Position numbers and translations under genes: made by a program. From NCBI GenBank assembly GCA_019314105.1, contig JAFCZY010000101.1, forward strand, positions 1 to 6,768: a DNA stretch of 6,768 nucleotides, in the 5' to 3' direction. Origin of the DNA: Deltaproteobacteria bacterium (GTDB taxonomy: Bacteria; Desulfobacterota; Desulfobacteria; Desulfobacterales; Desulfobacteraceae). The notes under the pieces are model-generated. The model was not told the origin of the DNA, did no database searches, and worked only from the letters and a program-made list of their open reading frames with translations. This document shows, piece after piece, positions 1 through 6,654 of the stretch (its first letter is position 1; every line of letters starts with the position of its first letter).

Positions 1-615
1 CCATACGCGGAACTGAGCAAAAGAATAGACCTTATGCTCAAAGCCATGGAAGACGGTGCGGCAAGAATAAAAAAAATTATCTCTGAGTTAAAGGATTTTT
101 CACGCCCCACAGAAACGGATATGGAGAGTGAGATTGATGTCAACCTTGTGGTAGAAAAATCACTAAATCTGACCCACTCTATATTGAAAAAAGCCACCCG
201 CCACCTGTCAGTTGATTATGGAAATAACCTGCCGAAAATTTCAGGCAATTCACAGAAATTACAACAGGTAATTATCAATCTGCTAGTTAATGCATGTCAA
301 GCCCTTGAAAATCCAAAACAGTTCATCCATGTGAAAACTTCAAAAATATCGAACGCTTCTTTTATTGTTATTGAAGTATCGGACAGCGGGCCGGGTGTTC
401 CTCCGAAAAATTTGGAAAAATTAAAAAATCCTTTTTTTACAACCAGACGGGACGACGGAGGAACAGGTCTCGGGCTTTCCATTTCGGAAAAAATTGTAAA
501 TGACCACAAGGGGATATTAGAGTTTACTTCGAAATCTGGAGAGGGTTTGACTGTAAAAATACTATTACCCATTATCACTGAAGAAAATATTATTTCAAAG
601 AACAGGATATCATAA
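1..615 (+). CDS. Sensor histidine kinase, C-terminal part (5' end outside window)
   Basis: This is the C-terminal catalytic part of a two-component sensor kinase, which would autophosphorylate and pass phosphate to the response regulator encoded 2 bp downstream. The reading frame is open from base 1, so the ATG at 34 is internal and the true start lies upstream. Visible parts, in order: the second helix of the HisKA dimerisation domain (EDGAARIKKIISELKDFSRP, about nt 46-111); the N box of the HATPase domain (NLLVNACQAL, about nt 277-306); the G1 box DSGPGVP (about nt 382-402); an F-box-like FFTTR (about nt 430-444); and the G2 box GGTGLGLS (about nt 457-480). The phosphoacceptor His and any sensor, PAS or membrane segments are upstream of the window, so the signal cannot be read here. 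The domain style fits NtrB/AtoS-type kinases that partner sigma-54 activators. The catalytic motifs look intact. Confidence 0.93.
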   Translation, partial: PYAELSKRIDLMLKAMEDGAARIKKIISELKDFSRPTETDMESEIDVNLVVEKSLNLTHSILKKATRHLSVDYGNNLPKISGNSQKLQQVIINLLVNACQALENPKQFIHVKTSKISNASFIVIEVSDSGPGVPPKNLEKLKNPFFTTRRDDGGTGLGLSISEKIVNDHKGILEFTSKSGEGLTVKILLPIITEENIISKNRIS

Positions 616-617
616 TA

Positions 618-2015
618 ATGAACAGACAACAGACCATGGATCGGCCCATCCTTATTGTGGATGATGAACCGGAAATTCTTCTGGCTGTGGATACCACATT
701 GAGAATGGCAGGCATGGACAATATTATCACCATCAGTGATGCCAGGGATGTGATCCGGCAAATGGAACGTCAGATTCCCTGTCTCATTCTCCTGGACTTG
801 AATATGCCCCATATCAACGGCGGCCGTCTGCTTAAAATCGTCCGCAAAACATATCCCAGAATACCCGTCATTATCCTCACCGGTGACATTGATGTGGATA
901 CAGCGGTAAAATGCATGAAAATTGGTGCCATGGATTATGTGGTCAAGCCGGTAGAAGAAGATCGACTGATCGCTGCTGTTAAACAGGCTTTGGCCTATGG
1001 AGAGTTTAAAAATAAATTTCAGGATTTTCCGGAAAGTGATCTATTCTCCCAGATTAAAAACCCCAAGGCATTTGCCCATATCATCACACAGGATGCAAAG
1101 ATGCATTCCATTTTTCACTATATCGAAGCCATTGCCCCCTCTTCCCAGCCAGTTCTTATTCTTGGAGAAACAGGCGTGGGAAAAGAATTAATCGGCCAGC
1201 CCATCCATACGTTGAGCAAAAGAAAGGGAAAACTGGTTGTGGTCAATGTAGCCGGATTGGATGATAACGTGTTTTCCGATACTCTTTTTGGTCATGTTCC
1301 TGGAGCGTTCACTGGTGCACAAAAAATAAGACAAGGACTAATCGAGCAGGCAGATAGTGGCACTCTCTTTCTGGATGAAATCGGAGATCTTGCGTTAACG
1401 TCCCAGGTTAAATTACTCCGGCTGCTCCAGGAAAGGGAATACCTGCCTTTAGGATCTGATGAAATCAGACAGTCCGACGTAAGGATACTTGCCTCCACCA
1501 ACCTAAATCTCTGGGCCCTTGAAAAAAAAGGCATCTTCAGAAAAGATTTGATCTACCGTCTTTCTACCCATACACTGACGCTGCCGCCCCTGCGAGAGCG
1601 TCTTCTAGACCTGCCGCTGCTATTGGACCGGTTTATCTGCAACGCCGCCAATGAACTGAATAAGCCCATTCCTGATATCCCGAAAACATTGATCGAACAG
1701 ATGGAAGCCTATCCTTTCAAGGGCAATATCAGAGAACTTAAATCTATGGTGTATGATGCTATCTCGCGATACCGGGAAGGGCCTATCACAGCTGATCTAT
1801 TCAAAGTTCTGGACACATCCAGATCAGGAGCGGGACAAAAAGATAATAATCAAACCCTTTCTCTTCCTACCCTGAAAGAAGCCTCCAGAGAACTTGTGGA
1901 GAAGGCCATGAAACAGACCGGAGGCAATCAATCTGCAGCAGCCGAAATTTTGGGTATCTCCCAGCAGGCCCTGAGCAAAAGGCTACAGAAATTAAAATTC
2001 GGAAAAACCGATTAA
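618..2015 (+). CDS. Sigma-54-dependent response regulator (NtrC/AtoC type)
   Basis: A 465-aa bacterial enhancer-binding protein, of normal length for REC-AAA+-Fis regulators. The receiver domain (about 10-125) has the acidic pair D15/D16, phosphoacceptor D60 (LILLDLNMP), T88 and K110. The sigma-54-interacting AAA+ domain (about 155-390) has Walker A GETGVGKE at 183-190, an intact GAFTGA loop at 229-234 that contacts sigma-54, Walker B GTLFLDEIGD at 248-257, and the FRKDLIYRL/LPPLRER region carrying the arginine-finger and sensor segments. A Fis-type helix-turn-helix closes the protein (about 435-460, GGNQSAAAEILGISQQALSKRL). The start at 618 lies 2 bp after the kinase stop, with AGGAT at 604-608 as a possible ribosome binding site; an ATG at 636 is possible but would cut closer to the receiver fold. 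It is co-transcribed with the kinase. The palindromes just downstream and the sigma-54 promoter at 2201 make the next operon its likely target; that link is inferred. Confidence 0.96.
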   Translation: MNRQQTMDRPILIVDDEPEILLAVDTTLRMAGMDNIITISDARDVIRQMERQIPCLILLDLNMPHINGGRLLKIVRKTYPRIPVIILTGDIDVDTAVKCMKIGAMDYVVKPVEEDRLIAAVKQALAYGEFKNKFQDFPESDLFSQIKNPKAFAHIITQDAKMHSIFHYIEAIAPSSQPVLILGETGVGKELIGQPIHTLSKRKGKLVVVNVAGLDDNVFSDTLFGHVPGAFTGAQKIRQGLIEQADSGTLFLDEIGDLALTSQVKLLRLLQEREYLPLGSDEIRQSDVRILASTNLNLWALEKKGIFRKDLIYRLSTHTLTLPPLRERLLDLPLLLDRFICNAANELNKPIPDIPKTLIEQMEAYPFKGNIRELKSMVYDAISRYREGPITADLFKVLDTSRSGAGQKDNNQTLSLPTLKEASRELVEKAMKQTGGNQSAAAEILGISQQALSKRLQKLKFGKTD

Positions 2016-2018
2016 CCC

Positions 2019-2050
2019 ACAACAAAAGTTGTTTTCACAACAAAAGTTGT
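2019..2050. promoter_or_regulatory. Tandem palindromic operator pair (putative enhancer sites 1 and 2)
   Basis: Two identical copies of ACAACAAAAGTTGT lie at 2019-2032 and 2037-2050, centres 18 bp apart. The four half-sites alternate in orientation and begin every 9 bp (2019, 2028, 2037, 2046), so the inner pair GTTGT-TTTC-ACAAC (2028-2041) is itself a palindrome. Site 2 extends to arms of 10 bp (TTTTCACAAC and GTTGTGAAAA, 2032-2055). The pair starts 4 bp after the regulator's stop codon and lies about 184-202 bp upstream of the predicted sigma-54 start site, the usual range for enhancer-binding-protein sites. Binding by the neighbouring regulator is inferred; the palindromes themselves are seen directly. 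Confidence 0.75.
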
Positions 2051-2076
2051 GAAAACTCTCCTTTTAGCCTATTCCA

Positions 2077-2092
2077 CCGAACAATCGTTCGG
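2077..2092. terminator. Short hairpin between the operators; possible weak terminator of the regulator gene
   Basis: CCGAAC-AATC-GTTCGG forms a perfect 6-bp stem with a 4-nt loop. A short T-rich stretch (ATATATTTTT, about 2097-2106) follows some 4-9 nt later, so it could be a weak Rho-independent terminator for the kinase-regulator transcript. The stem is short and the T run is not adjacent, so a DNA-binding palindrome is an alternative reading. Confidence 0.35.
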
Positions 2093-2108
2093 ATTGATAT
2101 ATTTTTCT

Positions 2109-2122
2109 ACAACTTTTGTTGT
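2109..2122. promoter_or_regulatory. Third palindromic operator (putative enhancer site 3)
   Basis: ACAACTTTTGTTGT is the exact reverse complement of the 14-mer at 2019-2032 and 2037-2050; with flanks it extends to TACAACTTTTGTTGTA (2108-2123). Its centre lies about 112 bp upstream of the predicted sigma-54 start and 72 bp from site 2. Three exact copies of one palindrome in 104 bp argue strongly for a specific DNA-binding protein. The Fis-HTH regulator encoded next door is the best candidate. Confidence 0.75.
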
Positions 2123-2200
2123 ACCTCTGCAAACCCTTCATGAATTCATTTTTTAGTTAAAATTCAATAAAAACAGATAGATATAAATTTTCATTCCTTC

Positions 2201-2216
2201 CGGCACACTGTTTGCT
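2201..2216 (+). promoter_or_regulatory. Sigma-54 (-24/-12) promoter of the transporter-acs operon
   Basis: The sequence cGGCACactgtTTGCT matches the sigma-54 consensus TGGCAC-N5-TTGCW at all but the first base. The invariant GG (2202-2203) and GC (2214-2215) are separated by exactly 10 bases, as required. Taking C2215 as -12, transcription should begin near 2227, giving a 5' leader of about 38 nt before the transporter ATG at 2265. The AT-rich stretch at 2141-2195 could bend DNA between the enhancer sites and the promoter, but I found no clear IHF consensus there. The element needs an AAA+ activator, and one is encoded immediately upstream. Confidence 0.85.
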
Positions 2217-2250
2217 ATTACACTATAAGTGAATCTTAATTATTTATTAA

Positions 2251-2257
2251 AGGAGGG
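2251..2257 (+). promoter_or_regulatory. Strong Shine-Dalgarno that sets the transporter start
   Basis: AGGAGGG lies 7 nt before the ATG at 2265. The in-frame GTG at 2229 is only about 2 nt after the predicted transcription start and has no Shine-Dalgarno. The start at 2265 is therefore preferred, shortening the frame by 12 codons. Confidence 0.88.
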
Positions 2258-2264
2258 TCTTAAG

Positions 2265-3539
2265 ATGGCTCAAATTAAAAACCTTGGTTGGCGCGTAACA
2301 ATGGCAGGATTAGGTATCAACCTGGCTTTGGGTATCCTTTATACCTGGAGTATATTTAAAATGACAATCAAAGACTCCATTGTGGCAGGCGATGGCCTTT
2401 TTAACTGGAGCCTGGCTTCCTTAAATGATCCCTATGCCGTCTGCTGCCTGGTATTTGCATTTACCATGATTTTTGCAGGCCGTGTTCAGGACAGGATCAG
2501 CCCGAAGATTACGGCTGTCATCGGAGGCGTCCTCACAGGACTTGGCCTGATTATTATTTCATTCTCCACTGCATGGATTAGCTGGATCATCGGATTCGGT
2601 ATTTTCACAGGAATGGGGCTTGGGTTTGGTTATGCATCAGCCACACCGCCTGCCATTAAATGGTTTCCCCCTGCAAAAACCGGCATGATTGCCGGTATTG
2701 TTGTTGCCGGGTTTGGGCTGGCATCTGTATATATTGCTCCTTTGGCAATATTTTTAATTGCCAAAGTCGGGCTTTCCCAGGCCATGCTTATTTTCGGTAT
2801 TGCCTTTCTCATTATTGTTTCTGCCCTTGCACAATTTTTGGCAAACCCCCCGGAAGGGTATGTTCATCCGGATGCCGCTCAAAACACGACGGCTGCTGCA
2901 AGTGGTGCCATTGATTTTGAACCCGGAAAAATGCTTCGTACAGCAACATTTTATAAATTATGGATTATTTTTTGTATTGCATCAGGTGCCGGCCTTATGA
3001 TCATTGGCGGTGTGGCAGGAATGGCCAAGCAGGGCATGGGCCAAATGGCATGGGTGGTTGTGGCATTAATGGCAGTGGGAAATGCCTCCGGGCGTGTTAT
3101 AGCCGGTATCCTTTCCGACCGTATCGGACGTGCGAACACTCTTTTTATCATGTTGATTTTTCAGTCAGTTGTCATCTTTTCTCTCCTGTTTATTACACCG
3201 GCACAGGTCATACTTCTGGTTCTTGCGGCCATGCTCATCGGATTTAACTACGGTACAAACCTTTCTTTATTTCCGTCTGCAACCAAAGATTTTTTCGGTT
3301 TAAAGAACTTTGGCGTCAATTACGGCCTGGTTTTCAGTGCCTGGGGGGTGGGCGGTTTCATCTTTCCAAGAGTGTCTCAAATGATTGTTGCTTATACCAA
3401 CAGCCCAAGAATGGCATATGTTCTTGCTGCAGGATTGCTTCTCATCGGAGCTGTGTTGGCCCTGATGACCAAAGCACCTGTTACTGAGACTTATGAACAA
3501 CCTGAATTTATAGCCACTCCCGCAACTGAAAAAATCTAA
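2265..3539 (+). CDS. OFA-family MFS transporter (oxalate/formate antiporter-like)
   Basis: A 424-aa inner-membrane protein of the major facilitator superfamily. Hydrophobic segments run throughout, compatible with 12 transmembrane helices in two halves separated by a polar stretch around residues 190-225 (NPPEGYVHPDAAQNT and following). Family signs are the N-terminal GWRVTMAGLGINLALGILYTWSIF, the loop 2-3 motif GRVQDRISPK (72-81), the segment GMGLGFGYASATPPAIKWFPP, the second-half loop GRVIAGILSDRIGR (about 276-292), and GFNYGTNLSLFPSATKDFFG. These are typical of the oxalate:formate antiporter (OFA) group, whose members move small carboxylates; most are uncharacterised, so the substrate is not readable. 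The gene follows a sigma-54 promoter and lies 48 bp upstream of acs with no terminator between, so acetate or a related monocarboxylate is the best contextual guess for the substrate. The start is chosen by AGGAGGG at 2251-2257. Confidence 0.92.
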   Translation: MAQIKNLGWRVTMAGLGINLALGILYTWSIFKMTIKDSIVAGDGLFNWSLASLNDPYAVCCLVFAFTMIFAGRVQDRISPKITAVIGGVLTGLGLIIISFSTAWISWIIGFGIFTGMGLGFGYASATPPAIKWFPPAKTGMIAGIVVAGFGLASVYIAPLAIFLIAKVGLSQAMLIFGIAFLIIVSALAQFLANPPEGYVHPDAAQNTTAAASGAIDFEPGKMLRTATFYKLWIIFCIASGAGLMIIGGVAGMAKQGMGQMAWVVVALMAVGNASGRVIAGILSDRIGRANTLFIMLIFQSVVIFSLLFITPAQVILLVLAAMLIGFNYGTNLSLFPSATKDFFGLKNFGVNYGLVFSAWGVGGFIFPRVSQMIVAYTNSPRMAYVLAAGLLLIGAVLALMTKAPVTETYEQPEFIATPATEKI

Positions 3540-3587
3540 ATTGATGTTACTTTTGAAAATGGGTTCTAACTACAAAAAGGAAAAAAG

Positions 3588-5555
3588 ATGAGCGAGTTTA
3601 AATTTCATGCACCGGATGAGTACCGAAAAAATGCCTGGGTGAAGACGATTGATGAGTACGAAGAAATGTACAATCGTTCCATTGAGAAACCGGATGAATT
3701 CTGGACGGAAATGGCAGAACAGTTTCACTGGAAAAAAAAATGGGACACTGTCCGGGATTTTAATTACAGTATCTCCAACGGCCCGATTCATATTGAATGG
3801 TTCAAAGGCGGCAAAACAAATATAGCCTACAATTGCCTTGACAGACATTTAAAAAACAGGGGCGATCAAACCGCCCTTATCTGGGAAGGCAATACAGTTG
3901 GCGAAGACCTTGAAATTTCCTACACACAACTTCATGAAAAAGTCTGTCAATTTGCCAATGCCCTGAAATCAAAAGGGGTAAAAAAGGGGGACCGGGTGGC
4001 CATTTATATGCCTATGGTACCGGAACTTGCCGTCAGCATGCTGGCATGTGCCCGTATCGGTGCTATTCACAGTATTGTGTTTGGTGGCTTCTCTTCTGAT
4101 GCTCTTTCCAACCGCATACTGGACAGCCATTGCAAAATTCTTGTGACCACTGACGGGGTGATGAGAGGGGCAAAGGCAATTCCCTTAAAAGGCAATGCAG
4201 ATGCGGCTATGGATCTGTGCAAAAAAAATGGGCATTCGGTTGACTGCTGTTTTGTAGTCAAACGAACCGGTTCTGATATTGAAATGAAAGAAGGACGAGA
4301 CGTATGGTGGCATGAAGAAGCCCAAAAGCAAGACACCGACTGCCCCGTGGAATGGATGGATGCGGAAGATCCTCTTTTTATCCTTTATACCTCCGGGTCA
4401 ACCGGAACACCAAAAGGCGTACAACACAATGTAGGCGGTTACATGGTCTATACCGGAATTTCTTTTAGATATATTTTCGATTACCATGACAATGATATAT
4501 TCTGGTGTACTGCCGATATCGGCTGGGTAACCGGACACAGCTACATTGTTTATGGCCCCCTGTCACAGGGGGCCACAAGCCTCATGTTTGAAGGCGTTCC
4601 CAACTATCCTGATCCGGGACGTTTCTGGGCAACTGTTGACAAATGGAAAGTAAACCAGTTTTACACTGCGCCAACGGCGATCAGGGCTTTAATGGCCCAG
4701 GGAGAAGAATGGGTTGAAAAATATGATCTTTCTTCCTTAAGATTGTTAGGATCAGTTGGAGAGCCTATTAATCCCGAGGCATGGAAATGGTATTTCAAAC
4801 ATGTGGGCAAAGAAAAATGCCCGATTGTGGATACATGGTGGCAGACGGAGACCGGCGGCATCATGATCACGCCGCTGCCATACGCCATTGACCAGAAACC
4901 CGGCTCAGCAACCCTACCCTTCTTTTCCGTCAATCCAGTAATTTTAAATGAAGAAGGACAACAACTTGAAGGGGCCTGTGACGGTATTTTAGCATTTAAA
5001 GAACCCTGGCCCGGACAGATGAGAACCGTTTATAACAACCATGACCGGTTTGAAAAAGTCTATTTCCAGATGTTTGACGGATACTACTTTGCCGGTGACG
5101 GATGCCGCAGGGATGAAGACGGCTACTACTGGATCACCGGTCGTGTGGATGATGTGATCAATGTATCCGGACACAGAATGGGAACAGCTGAGGTGGAAAG
5201 CGCTCTTGTCAGTCATAAGGAAGTGGCGGAAGCCGCAGTAATCGGATACCCCCATGACATCAAAGGCCAGGGAATCTATGCATATGTAACGCTCAGGGTC
5301 AGCGCAACACCCAGTGACGAACTTTTAAGTGAGTTAAAACTGCATGTCAGAAAGGAAATCGGGCCCATTGCAACCCCTGATATTATCCATTTTGCACCCT
5401 CATTACCCAAAACCCGTTCAGGAAAAATTATGCGCCGTATCTTAAGAAAAATCGCAAATGATGAATTTGACAGCCTGGGAGATACCTCAACCCTGGCAGA
5501 TCCGGAGGTGGTAGACGATCTGATCGAATGCCATAAGGCATTGACCAGTAATTAA
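3588..5555 (+). CDS. acs: Acetyl-CoA synthetase (AMP-forming)
   Basis: A 655-aa cytoplasmic enzyme converting acetate, ATP and CoA to acetyl-CoA, AMP and PPi through an acetyl-adenylate; the length is normal for Acs (about 650). Visible motifs: the phosphate-binding loop [11 protein letters not shown] (267-277); [14 protein letters not shown] and [12 protein letters not shown], which carry the Val-Thr and Val of the acetate pocket; [10 protein letters not shown] with W417/W418, the second being equivalent to the Trp that limits the pocket to short acids; the hinge and core [40 protein letters not shown]; and the C-terminal [12 protein letters not shown] with catalytic K613, the lysine reversibly acetylated in known Acs enzymes. 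The conserved pocket Trp favours acetate over longer acids, though propionate side activity cannot be excluded. The start has AAAAAGGAAA at 3574-3583, ending 4 nt before the ATG. It is probably co-transcribed with the transporter and ends at the hairpin at 5593. Confidence 0.97.
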   Translation: MSEFKFHAPDEYRKNAWVKTIDEYEEMYNRSIEKPDEFWTEMAEQFHWKKKWDTVRDFNYSISNGPIHIEWFKGGKTNIAYNCLDRHLKNRGDQTALIWEGNTVGEDLEISYTQLHEKVCQFANALKSKGVKKGDRVAIYMPMVPELAVSMLACARIGAIHSIVFGGFSSDALSNRILDSHCKILVTTDGVMRGAKAIPLKGNADAAMDLCKKNGHSVDCCFVVKRTGSDIEMKEGRDVWWHEEAQKQDTDCPVEWMDAEDPLFILYTSGSTGTPKGVQHNVGGYMVYTGISFRYIFDYHDNDIFWCTADIGWVTGHSYIVYGPLSQGATSLMFEGVPNYPDPGRFWATVDKWKVNQFYTAPTAIRALMAQGEEWVEKYDLSSLRLLGSVGEPINPEAWKWYFKHVGKEKCPIVDTWWQTETGGIMITPLPYAIDQKPGSATLPFFSVNPVILNEEGQQLEGACDGILAFKEPWPGQMRTVYNNHDRFEKVYFQMFDGYYFAGDGCRRDEDGYYWITGRVDDVINVSGHRMGTAEVESALVSHKEVAEAAVIGYPHDIKGQGIYAYVTLRVSATPSDELLSELKLHVRKEIGPIATPDIIHFAPSLPKTRSGKIMRRILRKIANDEFDSLGDTSTLADPEVVDDLIECHKALTSN

Positions 5556-5592
5556 TTTTGTTAAACTTCTTTTAATCGAAAATTTAACGCTT

Positions 5593-5647
5593 CACAATAA
5601 AGGCCGGGCTGAGAATCAATATGCTTTTCAGGCCGGCCTTTATTGTG
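5593..5647. terminator. Strong, probably bidirectional hairpin terminator after acs
   Basis: The arms CACAATAAAGGCCGG (5593-5607) and CCGGCCTTTATTGTG (5633-5647) form a perfect 15-bp stem. After one G-G mismatch the stem continues with CTGA/TCAG (5609-5612 with 5628-5631). The GC-rich core is flanked by an A-rich left arm and T-rich right arm (CCTTTATT), the usual form of a terminator that can act on both strands. It separates the acs operon from the stress-protein gene. The rest of the 227-bp gap holds only the promoter at 5695. Confidence 0.8.
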
Positions 5648-5694
5648 TCCTGCCTGCCGCACACCACCTGAATAAAATTATCTCTATAATGCAC

Positions 5695-5724
5695 TTGACG
5701 ACCCTTGTGTAAAAATATTACAAT
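5695..5724 (+). promoter_or_regulatory. Sigma-70-like promoter for the universal stress protein gene
   Basis: TTGACG (5695-5700) and TACAAT (5719-5724) match the -35 and -10 consensus at 5 of 6 positions each, with an 18-bp spacer. Transcription would begin near 5731, giving a leader of about 52 nt. A perfect TATAAT at 5685-5690 just upstream lacks a convincing -35. No sigma-54 element was seen in this gap, so this unit appears to be regulated separately from acs. Confidence 0.55.
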
Positions 5725-5782
5725 TTAAGTCCGCTTCATATTCCTCTAACCAGACAATAATTTTAAAAAAAGGGGGAAAATC

Positions 5783-6646
5783 ATGAGGATAAAACCAAAA
5801 AAAATAATGTGCACCATCGATTTTTCGGACTTCACGAACAGTATCCTGTCCTATGGCAAATCACTGGCTTCAGAATTTGGCTCAACACTTTACCTATGCC
5901 ATATCGTATCAGGAGCACTGATGGTTTCAAGTTTTGGACACTCACATATAGCATACACTGACATCAAGGACGATCGCATACAACATGCAAGGGATAGGCT
6001 TAAAAAAATAGCAGAAACGTCTGATATTGATTGTGACATCATCGTCTCATACGGTCACGCGGCAGATGAAATCGATCAAGCTGCCCGTAAAAATAATGTC
6101 GATATGATCATTGCCGCAACCCATGGCGGATCAGGCGTAAAAAGATTTTTGATTGGCTCTGTCACGGATAGACTGGTGAAAATTCTATCCTGCCCACTTC
6201 TGATTCTGCATGCACAGGAAAATCATTTGATTTCTGATGTTGAGGAGAATATAAAACTAAAGCGAATTCTTGTGGGATGTGATTTTTCCCCGGATTCGGA
6301 ACTTGCTTTTGACTATGCCCTGAGCCTGGCGCAGGAATTTCAAACACAACTTTACCTGGCCCATGTTACTTTGAAAAAAAAGAATTCTTTATCAAGTCGC
6401 CTTGAAGAACAGCTTTTTTCTATGGTTCCTGAAGAGAGCCGGAACTGGTGTACACCCGTTACTATCCTGCTTGAAGGTCAGCCTTATAAAAAACTGATCG
6501 ACTATGCCGTGCAAAAAAAAGTGAATATGATCGTGCTTGGAGTTCACGGTCACAGCCTCTTGGAACAATTTCTGGTTGGTTCTACAACTGATCGTGTTAT
6601 CAGCCGGGCTTCCTGTCCTGTTCTTGTGGTCAGAACGATCACCTGA
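5783..6646 (+). CDS. Tandem-domain universal stress protein (UspA family)
   Basis: A 287-aa cytoplasmic protein built from two Usp domains (about 1-145 and 155-287), twice the usual single-domain length. Each begins with a strand ending in the conserved Asp (IMCTIDFSD; RILVGCDFSPDS). Each ends with the nucleotide-binding loop followed by SCPLLIL or SCPVLVV. Domain 2 has the full G-2x-G-9x-G-S motif (G253, G256, G266, S267) typical of ATP-binding Usp proteins. Domain 1 has Ala at the first Gly position (A112-T-H-G115, then G125-S126), so its ATP binding is less certain. No signal peptide or membrane segment is seen. AAAGGGGG lies 6 nt before the ATG. Such proteins are linked to stress, energy limitation and anaerobic survival, but the specific role is not readable. 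The next gene starts 8 bp later, suggesting co-transcription. Confidence 0.93.
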   Translation: MRIKPKKIMCTIDFSDFTNSILSYGKSLASEFGSTLYLCHIVSGALMVSSFGHSHIAYTDIKDDRIQHARDRLKKIAETSDIDCDIIVSYGHAADEIDQAARKNNVDMIIAATHGGSGVKRFLIGSVTDRLVKILSCPLLILHAQENHLISDVEENIKLKRILVGCDFSPDSELAFDYALSLAQEFQTQLYLAHVTLKKKNSLSSRLEEQLFSMVPEESRNWCTPVTILLEGQPYKKLIDYAVQKKVNMIVLGVHGHSLLEQFLVGSTTDRVISRASCPVLVVRTIT

Positions 6647-6654
6647 AAATCAAT

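Noticed and set aside
297..812. Minus-strand open frame across the kinase-regulator junction
   Set aside because: It is antisense to two well-supported genes with conserved motifs, and its translation shows no recognisable domain. The other overlapping open frames inside the transporter, acs and stress-protein genes were rejected for the same reason.
2032..2055. Possible Rex redox-repressor site, because TTCACAA and TTGTGAA half-sites occur here
   Set aside because: Rex sites have the form TTGTGAA-N4-TTCACAA. Here the half-sites are in the opposite order (TTCACAA first), and the inner GTTGT-TTTC-ACAAC palindrome is too short. The three-copy ACAAC-N4-GTTGT pattern explains the sequence better.
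2019..2122. CRISPR-like or mobile repeat array, since one 14-mer occurs three times
   Set aside because: The units are short palindromes, unevenly spaced (18 and 72 bp) and in both orientations, with no spacers of constant length and no transposase nearby. They fit operators.
2151..2190. Possible sigma-70 promoter in the AT-rich stretch (TATAAA at 2182-2187)
   Set aside because: There is no -35 match at suitable spacing. AT-richness alone produces such hits, and the sigma-54 element just downstream is far stronger.
2229..2264. Alternative upstream GTG start for the transporter
   Set aside because: It lies about 2 nt after the predicted transcription start and has no Shine-Dalgarno, while the ATG at 2265 has an ideal AGGAGGG 7 nt upstream and gives the expected OFA N-terminus.
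5560..5588. Inverted repeat GTTAAA...TTTAAC just after acs
   Set aside because: It has only 6 AT-rich pairs with a 17-nt loop, and the strong terminator begins 5 bp later, so chance is sufficient.
5705..5723. TTGT...ACAA dyad overlapping the -10 of the stress-protein promoter as a possible extra copy of the operator
   Set aside because: The arms match for only 4 bp, the spacing is 11 bp where the operator has 4, and the GTTGT/ACAAC cores are absent.
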